Origin: Flavobacteriaceae bacterium LYZ1037
Lineage (GTDB): Bacteria; Bacteroidota; Bacteroidia; Flavobacteriales; Flavobacteriaceae
Reading direction: 5' to 3'
Length of the DNA stretch: 64,000 nucleotides
Assembly: GCA_003144015.1 (NCBI GenBank)
Contig: QFWS01000009.1
Span: 1 to 64,000, forward strand
Below the pieces are notes generated by a model. That model was not told where the DNA came from and did not search any database. It worked only from the letters and a program-made list of their open reading frames with translations. Below are positions 57,027 to 64,000 of this stretch, piece by piece. The translations under genes were made by a program, and so were the position numbers. Numbering within the stretch: the first letter of the stretch is position 1; every line of letters begins with the position of its first letter.

Positions 57027-57479
57027 TTAAAATCTATTATTCTCACTATATATATGTAGTGCTTTTAAAGTTTCTTCGTAAAATAAGATAGCAGCAATCA
57101 AGTTTGATCTATCTGAATAGGGAAGAATTTTATTTTGAAAATCCATGGTGCTCAAAAAGTAATTTCTTGTAGCATCTATTTGATTGTCTAAAGCACTTCT
57201 ATTTTCTTTAGTATCAGGAATACCAAAGGTAGACATAGTCACACCTGGTTTAGTTGCAAAAGCAATATAAGGTAATATTTTAATGATAATTTCAATACGC
57301 TCATTGTACAAGCCTAATAAAACGCCTTTTTGCATTTGTTCCAGTTCTTTTCGATCGTGGTATTTAGAAATAGATACATCTTGACTGATAATACTTTTTG
57401 GTGCATCTTTATTTTGAGCAGTTCCAATGCCTGTCATCAGTAAAAAAGTAAGACAAATTAAAGTAATTCTAGATTTCAT
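57027..57479 (-). CDS. Small exported protein of unknown function, first gene before the spr block
   Basis: 150 residues with a signal peptide (TFLLMTGIGTAQ). The mature part seems mostly helical (YHDRKELEQMQKGVLLGLYN, RIEIIIKILPYIAF, RSALDNQIDATRNYFLSTM, LIAAILFYEETLKALHIY). No family is recognised. It is the promoter-proximal gene of the minus-strand run that leads through the beta-helix protein to the sprCDBF-like genes (251 bp gap to the next gene). The placement suggests, but does not prove, a role with the gliding machinery. A good promoter lies just upstream. Confidence 0.6.
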   Translation of the reverse strand: MKSRITLICLTFLLMTGIGTAQNKDAPKSIISQDVSISKYHDRKELEQMQKGVLLGLYNERIEIIIKILPYIAFATKPGVTMSTFGIPDTKENRSALDNQIDATRNYFLSTMDFQNKILPYSDRSNLIAAILFYEETLKALHIYSENNRF

Positions 57480-57505
57480 ATTAAAGATTTTGGGATTCTA
57501 TATGA

Positions 57506-57535
57506 CAAATTTATGCAATTAAACGAAAAAAACAA
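57506..57535 (-). promoter_or_regulatory. Promoter upstream of the small exported protein and spr block
   Basis: On the minus strand, TTG (57535-57533), a 19-nt spacer and TAAATTTG (57513-57506) give a canonical Bacteroidota promoter. The predicted start of transcription is ~20 nt before the ATG at 57479. Confidence 0.65.
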
Positions 57536-57906
57536 GCGTTTTGTCGATTATTTGATAAAAATCTATATAATATTTTAGAAAAAAATGAAATCGGTATATA
57601 ACTCTCAGAAAATAATAAGGTTATAGTTCACATCATTTGATCTATTATTAAAGAACGTAATAATCAAGAAAACATCTTATAAATGCTAATGATTGGTTTT
57701 ATATTAGTTTAGAATAATTTAAACATAGATTATTTACTTCTCCTATTCAGAATTATTTTCCTTATTATTTATTACCTCTTCTAAGAATTATAAATACGAA
57801 AGCCTTAGCGTTTTTACTAACATTAACAAACTATGCGTAGTTTGAATTTCCATGCTTTTTCAACTTTTCTAATTCTTTAAAAAATTATAACTTTTTTAAT
57901 ATTGCT
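57536..57906. other. AT-rich intergenic region, 371 bp
   Basis: No gene was found between the promoter above and the end of the phosphoesterase-barrel gene. The only structure noticed is a 7-bp stem with a 4-nt loop (CAAACTA/TAGTTTG, 57827-57844), which lacks a T tract and is not convincing as a terminator. Confidence 0.6.
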
Positions 57907-60900
57907 TTAAAATCCAAACCCAAGTCCAAAAGCAACACGCATGCCATCCACAGAATGAAAGGCTCCTAAATTGGCAGATATAACGTCTATGCCATTAATA
58001 AAGAAACCTCCTCCATAGGTGTTATGCCATTTTTTAGAACTATCATCTTCCATCCAAACTCGACCATAATCAAAACTTCCATATACACCCATTTTTATTG
58101 GAATAATGGGTGTTTTTATACGACTAAAGCTATAGCGTACATCGGTATTTTGATAAATAGAATTTTTAGCTGTGAAGCGTTGATTTCTAAATCCACGAAG
58201 ACCATCTTCACCACCAATAGAGGCAGCTTGATAAAATTCGAAACCATCACCAAAATTTATATGACTTTTCACTTTAGAAGCTAACACCAAACGTCCGGAA
58301 GGATTTAATTTTCTTGCAATTCCTAATTCTGAAATAAGATAGCCAAAACTACGTTTGCTTACATCTACATTATCCTTAAAACCAGCTTCAAGCGAAAAAA
58401 TCAAACCATTGGTTGGATAGGCCTTATTATCATAATTAGTATAATCATATTTAGCACTTACACCAATAAAATGTTCTTCATCGAATATGTTATCTGGGAG
58501 AATGATGTTATTAGACACATAGCGATTATCTGTATTATGAATTTCATTGATTTCATAACTCACTCCCATATGAATGATGCTTCCCCGTTTTGAATTCCAA
58601 ATTAACTGTGGACTTATAGTAAACATTCTAGTTTTAACTCTATTATAATCCATACCAAGCGCATCGTCGAAATTCTTTGTTTCATTTCCATAACCAAAGA
58701 AGTTGATACTATAATTGGGACTTTGGAAATGAGACTCTAAACCAAAATTTAAATTTCCCACCACATTTGCAAATTCTCCATTGTAGTTTATTTCATAACC
58801 ATTGGTTGCAAAAAAATAAGCTCCTTTTATTTTGTGTTGCGATGTGAAAGGATTTCTTTCAAAGCCATATACGGTATAGGTATTAGCAAAACCTAATTTT
58901 AATCCATCGTCTGGGTTGGCCCCTAAGAGAGGAAGAAATTGGTTGTGATTGTTCCTTACCTTTCTATAGTCGTACACATTGGTATTATAGTCGTCTGTTA
59001 ATTTAATCTTTGTTTTATTTGCTTGGGTTACATTATTTTTCTTCGACTTATAATCGTAAATAACAATGTTTTTTCCATGTTCTACTTTATAATCGTCATT
59101 ATTTTGTCCGCCAATTAAACGAATTTTAATTTTAGAAATTTTTCCTTGTACTTCAAAACTATCGGTATCATCTAAACCATATATCCAGATTTCTTTAGTG
59201 GATGTAGGTTCGTAGGTTTTATGATGAAAGCGATCTTTTATAGTATCATCTTTTTTACGAAATAAGGACACTTCAACAGCTCCTTTTTCTAATGCCTTAA
59301 CAAGAATATAGTCGTCTTTATTTGTAGCGGTTAAAACAGCTTTTTTACTAATTAACTTAAAATATCTATCAGAAATGTGCTGGAGATTCTTTCGTCGATC
59401 TTTTAAAATATTCTTAATTTCTACAAGCGTTTCAACATCTACTTCTTTCGGCATATACTCAAAAGCTTGATCTATAACCTCATCTGTTATTTGAGACTGA
59501 ATCCATTGTACTTGTTCATCCCAAATAGTTTTACTAGAATCTGTAATAAAAGCAACATCTAAAGGGAATACAGAAACATTAAACCCTTTCACATCTTTCA
59601 AATCTGGTTCATATTTTCTAAATTTTCTAGCTGCAGGAATAAGCTTCACTCCTGCTCCAAATATAAATCCATCAGACATTCTAGAGAAGGCCAAATCCCT
59701 ATCTCTTGGCAAAGGTTTATATACTGTTTTTTGATTTTCTTCAAACACCATCCAACGCCATTGGTCTTGATGTCTATCGGCATCTCCAATTAACATATCA
59801 AATAAACGCGCTTTAACAAATTCAATTTCATCAATCACTTTGGACTCATCACTTAACACTTCATCTAACATATCAATTGTGCTAACAATCTCTCCGGTGA
59901 AGTTTCCTGAAGCTAATGCTATATGTCCATCGGAAGCATGCTCTTCAAAAAGGTACAATTCATCTCCAAAATCTTCATTAAACAACCCTAGAGCATCTTG
60001 TTTAGGAATGTAATATAGTTTGGGGTTTAAATGCGATAAATTGATAGCGTCTGATAATGTAGCAAGTGTAAAAGGTGCGTAAGGATGTGCGCCTGTAAAA
60101 ACATCTTCAATTAAATCTTCGGAAGCCGTATCTTTAAACTGCCCTTCTACATATTGGTCTTTAAAAATTGCTGCTTGTAAAAACTGGTCTGCTTGCTTTT
60201 TTATGGCACGCATAACATAGCGTTTTCCGTCTGAAGTTTTTAAATGTAGACTTTTCGACTGTGTTCCACCTCCTTTTCGAAAAGGAATTAACCCTCCCAT
60301 TAACGTATCTAAATAAACAACTTGAGCAGAAATGGATGTGCTATAATCATCTCGATATCTTTTTCCCCAAAGAAACTTATGAAAACTTGATTTGTCGGTT
60401 TCCTCTTTTGTATAAATTGAAGCATTTATAAAAGTTGAGTCCATTTTAGCATATGTGAATTCAGACATGACTTCAGGCTTCTTTATTTGCTTAAAAAACT
60501 CTACTTGCTCTGTGTTTGAATTAACAAACTGAACATCTACAGCCTTATCTTTAGAGATGTTAAGCACTGCATAACCGGGAACTGAATGCCCGTAATTATT
60601 GGAATCACGCATTCTAATTGGTGTTGTTTTAGATCCAGCACCACTTATAATCTGTACAATATTATCAAACTCTAAATACTGTAAACTGTGCTCATGCCCT
60701 GAAAGAAAAATAACGTTTTCATTTTGCTGAGCAGCAGCTATTAAATTTTTCCTTAATTCATTATAAAATTGGTTTGAAAAATCGGCATTAACAATGCCAC
60801 TTGTTGATCTAATAACATTTTTAATAGTACCAAGAACTGGCAACGGACTCATGTGTTCTTTAACATCATATCGGCCATTATGTGGCCCTTGGCTATGCAT

Positions 60901-61572
60901 GGGATGATGAATGGCTACTAAGGTTATTTTTCCTCTAGCTTTTTTTATTTCGCTTCTAAATTCGTCTAAAAAATCTGTTCTGGTTTTTAATTCGCAATCT
61001 TCATTGATGGTTGGATGATTGTTCCAATTAGTAATGTACCAATGAGAATCAACAATTAATAATACCGTATCATCATTCAAATTAACTCTCTTAATGGCAC
61101 AGCCATTTTCTGGTTGAAACGTATTTTTACCTAAGGCAGTTTCTACCATTTTTTCTTGGAGTTTTAACCCTTTTAAACCACTATACCAATCGTGATTACC
61201 AGGTACAAAATATACCTGTCCAGGAAAGGTTTTAGCAACATCTAATTGTAAATTTAAAGCCGTTTCAGCATCTTTAATAGCTTTTTCTCCTTTTAACGGA
61301 ATTCCTTTAGGATATATATTGTCTCCTAAAAATAAAAGCAAATCGTTTTTATCTGCTTTTTTAAATTGGTTTTGTAGTTTCCCTAATGTTTTAGGAGGCG
61401 TCCCATCTTCATTAGGCATACCAGCATCTCCAATTAAAAAAATATTAGTTGTTTCTTTATTTATTTGTTCTAGTTCTAGTTTATTTACATTAGAATTATG
61501 TGGCTTATAAGTAGCACAACCACTTAAAATCAATATCATAGTAATAAAACCAACTAATATATTTCTTTTCAT
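57907..61572 (-). CDS. Lipoprotein fusing metallophosphoesterase, kinase-like motif region and Omp85-type barrel
   Basis: 1,221 residues. The N-terminus carries a lipoprotein signal (MILILSGC, Cys19). Residues ~40-360 are a calcineurin-type metallophosphoesterase with its motifs in order: LIGDAG, LFLGDNIYP, PGNHDWYSG, AIHHPMHSQGPH, LSGHEHSLQY. A central domain (~400-760) contains RYVMRAIKKQ, then IGDADRHQDQWRW with Asp599-Arg600-His601, and LPRDRDLAF with Asp624/Asp626. These resemble the catalytic loop and metal site of HipA/FAM20C-like kinases. The C-terminal ~360 residues are an Omp85/surface-antigen-type barrel (GGEDGLRGFRNQRF, YGSFDYGRVW, closing VAFGLGFGF). A lipidated N-terminus plus a transmembrane barrel in one chain is unusual. 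It lies 17 bp downstream of the GAF-like gene. Confidence 0.85.
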   Translation of the reverse strand: MKRNILVGFITMILILSGCATYKPHNSNVNKLELEQINKETTNIFLIGDAGMPNEDGTPPKTLGKLQNQFKKADKNDLLLFLGDNIYPKGIPLKGEKAIKDAETALNLQLDVAKTFPGQVYFVPGNHDWYSGLKGLKLQEKMVETALGKNTFQPENGCAIKRVNLNDDTVLLIVDSHWYITNWNNHPTINEDCELKTRTDFLDEFRSEIKKARGKITLVAIHHPMHSQGPHNGRYDVKEHMSPLPVLGTIKNVIRSTSGIVNADFSNQFYNELRKNLIAAAQQNENVIFLSGHEHSLQYLEFDNIVQIISGAGSKTTPIRMRDSNNYGHSVPGYAVLNISKDKAVDVQFVNSNTEQVEFFKQIKKPEVMSEFTYAKMDSTFINASIYTKEETDKSSFHKFLWGKRYRDDYSTSISAQVVYLDTLMGGLIPFRKGGGTQSKSLHLKTSDGKRYVMRAIKKQADQFLQAAIFKDQYVEGQFKDTASEDLIEDVFTGAHPYAPFTLATLSDAINLSHLNPKLYYIPKQDALGLFNEDFGDELYLFEEHASDGHIALASGNFTGEIVSTIDMLDEVLSDESKVIDEIEFVKARLFDMLIGDADRHQDQWRWMVFEENQKTVYKPLPRDRDLAFSRMSDGFIFGAGVKLIPAARKFRKYEPDLKDVKGFNVSVFPLDVAFITDSSKTIWDEQVQWIQSQITDEVIDQAFEYMPKEVDVETLVEIKNILKDRRKNLQHISDRYFKLISKKAVLTATNKDDYILVKALEKGAVEVSLFRKKDDTIKDRFHHKTYEPTSTKEIWIYGLDDTDSFEVQGKISKIKIRLIGGQNNDDYKVEHGKNIVIYDYKSKKNNVTQANKTKIKLTDDYNTNVYDYRKVRNNHNQFLPLLGANPDDGLKLGFANTYTVYGFERNPFTSQHKIKGAYFFATNGYEINYNGEFANVVGNLNFGLESHFQSPNYSINFFGYGNETKNFDDALGMDYNRVKTRMFTISPQLIWNSKRGSIIHMGVSYEINEIHNTDNRYVSNNIILPDNIFDEEHFIGVSAKYDYTNYDNKAYPTNGLIFSLEAGFKDNVDVSKRSFGYLISELGIARKLNPSGRLVLASKVKSHINFGDGFEFYQAASIGGEDGLRGFRNQRFTAKNSIYQNTDVRYSFSRIKTPIIPIKMGVYGSFDYGRVWMEDDSSKKWHNTYGGGFFINGIDVISANLGAFHSVDGMRVAFGLGFGF

Positions 61573-61589
61573 TTTATAACTCTATGCAA

Positions 61590-63941
61590 TTAAACGGCCT
61601 GTATGTCCTCTAGTGTAAAAAGGTCAGATACTTTTTGAAGTTCTTTATTTAAATCTACGCGAATAGCTTTCAAACCACTTGCTCCTTGTAATTCTTCTAC
61701 TTCAAGTAATTCTATGTTCTGTCCGATATAATTTTTTGCTTGTAGAAACTCAAAATAAGACAAATACTCTCGCTCGATAGCTTTACTAGAATAAACAACA
61801 CTCAGCTTGTGGGCTTGTGTTAAACGTTCATTGGTGTTTTTGATATGTGCTTTATCTATTCGTTTTTTTATCATTTCGTATCGCACATTATAAGCTCCAT
61901 CTACATCAAACTGTTTTTCATCTATTCGATATCGAATGGTAATAGGCTCATCGTACGCTAAGATTAAAGATGCAACTTCAAGTTGTAATGGAAACTCTTT
62001 TTGTTTTTCATAATACATGGCTTCCATTTCACAAGTTACTTGAAGTTGCCATAAACGCAGATTATATAACACGGTTGGATGAAAGTTAAATTGCTTTGTA
62101 ATAGATTGTCCGATATATAAATTGTGCTCAACGCCATCTGTGTTAAACTTTTCGAAATAATGAGGGAAAATAGCCTGAGCTTTTATTTGTTGTTTTTCTA
62201 GAAATGTAGCCAATGCTTTATTTCCCATTTTAATGGTCTCATCATAAGCTTTTCTAGCATCATACAAGCTATTAGTGGTCTTGTCTATGGATTTTAGAAA
62301 TTCTTCTAAATCATTTTTATTTTTGGAATTACTTTGAAAATGTTTAAATAAAGGAATGAGTTGTTTATCAAAAAACAAATTAATTTCTTGTTCTGAATTG
62401 GTGTTGAAATTTTCTTTCAAGTCGAATAAATAATTATCTATTTGAAAGATTAACTGCTCGTAGAATGGTAAGTTTATTTTCGTTCTATCTCTAAGTATTT
62501 GTTTGCTTATTTCTAACTGCTTTGTTAAATCTAATTGAATGGCTTCGTTTCTGGCATTCGAAGAACCAACCACATCAACTTGTCCAAAAAGTGGTACCAC
62601 ATCTTTAAAAACAATTTCATGAAAAACAGGGTTTTCTCCATAATTCCTTTCTTGAATATACAGTTCTGCTTCTTCTTGAAAACGCCATTGTACAGAAGGA
62701 TGTATTGCTGTACATTCTTGCTGTATTACAGCACTAATTTCGTTTTGATATTCTGAAAATGTACGTCTAGAATAACTTAAAATAAACGGCATAATGGTAT
62801 CTAACTTTACCATGTTAATGGCATTTAACTGGTTTGGCTTAAATGCTGCCAATTCCACAATAAAACCCAATTCCCCATTAATGGGAATAGGAATTAAAGC
62901 CACACTTTTCAAGCCTCTTTCCAATAAAATTTTACTTAACCTGTTCCCTTTGGTTTGTTTGTGATAGGTTTCAACATTTGCAATAATGGACGGTTTACAG
63001 TCTTTAAACAATTCGTTGTTGATATGGGAGCAGGCGTATTTTCCAACAGACATATGTTCATCTGGCAATAGGGTAAGCATATCAAAATTCTTGTCAAAAG
63101 GTGGCGTAATCATGTTTTCTAACACGCTATAACTTCCAACTTGTAAATCTGGAATATTGAAGATGCGCCTAATGTCCTGAAGAAGGTGTTGAAAACTTTC
63201 TGTGTTGGGTTCAATTAAGTGCGTTTTAAAATCGTCTATACGTTCATCTAAAGAGGTGTCAATTAAGCTTACTATTCCAAACCCTTCAATAGTCCAAGAA
63301 TTTTTAGGAAAATACTTTTCCCAAATTTCAAATTTATCGGCATGACTTAATAATTCATCTAAAATTTCATTGGTAATTTCTATGGCATTTTTGTTCGGAT
63401 AAATATCAATAAAGTCTGCATTAAAAGCCACACGGTATCTTTTCCTTTCCCCATTCTTATCCGTAATCGATAAAGTTTTTGGTCTTTCGAAATCTACTTG
63501 ATATTTATAATAAACATTTAATATAATAGCATATATAAATAAATCTAACGAGTCTTCATAATCTTTATAAAGGTCATAAAAAATATTTTCATCCGTATTT
63601 GCCCTATTTATAATGTTTTGCAATCTGGAGCTACAAAAAAATATCTCATTTGTATAAGGGGTTACAGCTGCTTTTATTTCGTTTTGCGTTAAAGCTGTTG
63701 GAAATATAAAGGACATTACCTGATCTAAAATAGCCTTTTTGCTAAAGAAGTCTTGTATTGAGTCTGTTCCTGTTGTCAAAGTGGGATGCTCTTTTAAAAG
63801 ATCTAAAGCTTGCTTGGCCTGTGCTTGAATAGTTAAATTATTTGAATCTAATAATTTTTCAAGCTTTTCCTTTAACAAACGTAAAGACATAATTACTTTA
63901 AATGGTCCTTTATTTCTTATTTTCATTGGTTTGTTTTTCAT
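61590..63941 (-). CDS. GAF-like domain protein of unknown function
   Basis: 783 residues from the ATG at 63941; in-frame ATGs at 63926 and 63890 are also possible and the sequence does not settle the choice. No signal peptide is present, so it is cytosolic. The middle (~235-400) has a GAF-like pattern (FGIVSLIDTSLDERI ... SYSVLENMITPPFDKNFDML ... ERGLKSVALIPIPINGELGFIVELAAF). The remainder is mostly helical, with a long coiled-coil-like region (~440-620) and a beta-containing end (LASLILAYDEPITIRYRID-like). Bacteroidota have such large GAF proteins of unknown role. It precedes the phosphoesterase-barrel lipoprotein by 17 bp, suggesting a shared transcript. Confidence 0.65.
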   Translation of the reverse strand: MKNKPMKIRNKGPFKVIMSLRLLKEKLEKLLDSNNLTIQAQAKQALDLLKEHPTLTTGTDSIQDFFSKKAILDQVMSFIFPTALTQNEIKAAVTPYTNEIFFCSSRLQNIINRANTDENIFYDLYKDYEDSLDLFIYAIILNVYYKYQVDFERPKTLSITDKNGERKRYRVAFNADFIDIYPNKNAIEITNEILDELLSHADKFEIWEKYFPKNSWTIEGFGIVSLIDTSLDERIDDFKTHLIEPNTESFQHLLQDIRRIFNIPDLQVGSYSVLENMITPPFDKNFDMLTLLPDEHMSVGKYACSHINNELFKDCKPSIIANVETYHKQTKGNRLSKILLERGLKSVALIPIPINGELGFIVELAAFKPNQLNAINMVKLDTIMPFILSYSRRTFSEYQNEISAVIQQECTAIHPSVQWRFQEEAELYIQERNYGENPVFHEIVFKDVVPLFGQVDVVGSSNARNEAIQLDLTKQLEISKQILRDRTKINLPFYEQLIFQIDNYLFDLKENFNTNSEQEINLFFDKQLIPLFKHFQSNSKNKNDLEEFLKSIDKTTNSLYDARKAYDETIKMGNKALATFLEKQQIKAQAIFPHYFEKFNTDGVEHNLYIGQSITKQFNFHPTVLYNLRLWQLQVTCEMEAMYYEKQKEFPLQLEVASLILAYDEPITIRYRIDEKQFDVDGAYNVRYEMIKKRIDKAHIKNTNERLTQAHKLSVVYSSKAIEREYLSYFEFLQAKNYIGQNIELLEVEELQGASGLKAIRVDLNKELQKVSDLFTLEDIQAV

Positions 63942-64000
63942 TAATATTAGGCAGAAAAATATATATAATAACTATAAATAAATGCTGCTGCCGAAATAAC

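Noticed and set aside
57827-57844. Terminator hairpin after the phosphoesterase-barrel gene
   Set aside because: Only a 7-bp stem without a following T tract in either direction.
57907-61572. HipA toxin-antitoxin component
   Set aside because: The DRH motif resembles HipA kinases, but the protein is a lipidated outer-membrane chain with no antitoxin-like neighbour.

Overview
This AT-rich window looks like a member of the Bacteroidota, most likely a gliding marine-type Flavobacteriaceae. The evidence is type IX secretion (T9SS) sorting domains of both the type A and gliding-associated type B kinds, PorP/SprF membrane proteins, a giant SprB-like repeat adhesin, a hybrid two-component regulator, -7 elements of the form TAnnTTTG, a bacillithiol deacetylase gene, and tRNA genes that do not encode CCA. 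No prophage structural block, insertion sequence, CRISPR array or rRNA operon was seen.

Region 1 (1-25,481, all minus strand) is a surface-protein island. It holds a truncated hemagglutinin-like gene whose 5' end is exactly duplicated. It also holds six paralogues that share an N-terminal signal peptide plus a ~100-residue 'INYKA...VPYA' module, followed by variable passengers: YadA-type S-x-A-x-G head repeats in four of them, and a C-terminal Peptidase_S74 intramolecular chaperone in three. A 2,004-residue T9SS cargo protein with nested tandem repeats, two small exported proteins, a full-length hybrid sensor/regulator (HTCS) with a 45-residue ORF behind it, and a cupredoxin-like lipoprotein lie among them. 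There is no SusCD pair, so this is not a polysaccharide utilisation locus.

Region 2 (25.9-38.4 kb) is mostly housekeeping and accessory metabolism. It has a KdnA-like aminotransferase with a nitroreductase, tRNA-Ser(UGA), a short plus-strand exported-protein run, two tandem M28 aminopeptidase lipoproteins, a Kef-type K+/H+ antiporter with a thioredoxin-like protein, tRNA-His, and a minus-strand operon of a Cys/Met-metabolism PLP enzyme, a TMEM175-type channel and BshB1.

Region 3 (38.5-57.5 kb, minus strand) is a secreted M43 metalloprotease and then a block that matches the order of the Flavobacterium johnsoniae sprC-sprD-sprB-sprF gliding operon, preceded by a beta-helix protein and a small exported protein. 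A good Bacteroidota promoter lies just upstream of the first gene. Region 4 (57.9-63.9 kb) has a very unusual lipoprotein that joins a metallophosphoesterase, a kinase-like motif region and an Omp85-type barrel, co-oriented with a GAF-like protein.

Taken together, the window encodes two layers of cell-surface machinery: the SprB gliding adhesin with its partners, and a separate, modular, probably trimeric adhesin family whose export route is not evident. The latter is the best candidate for an undescribed system.
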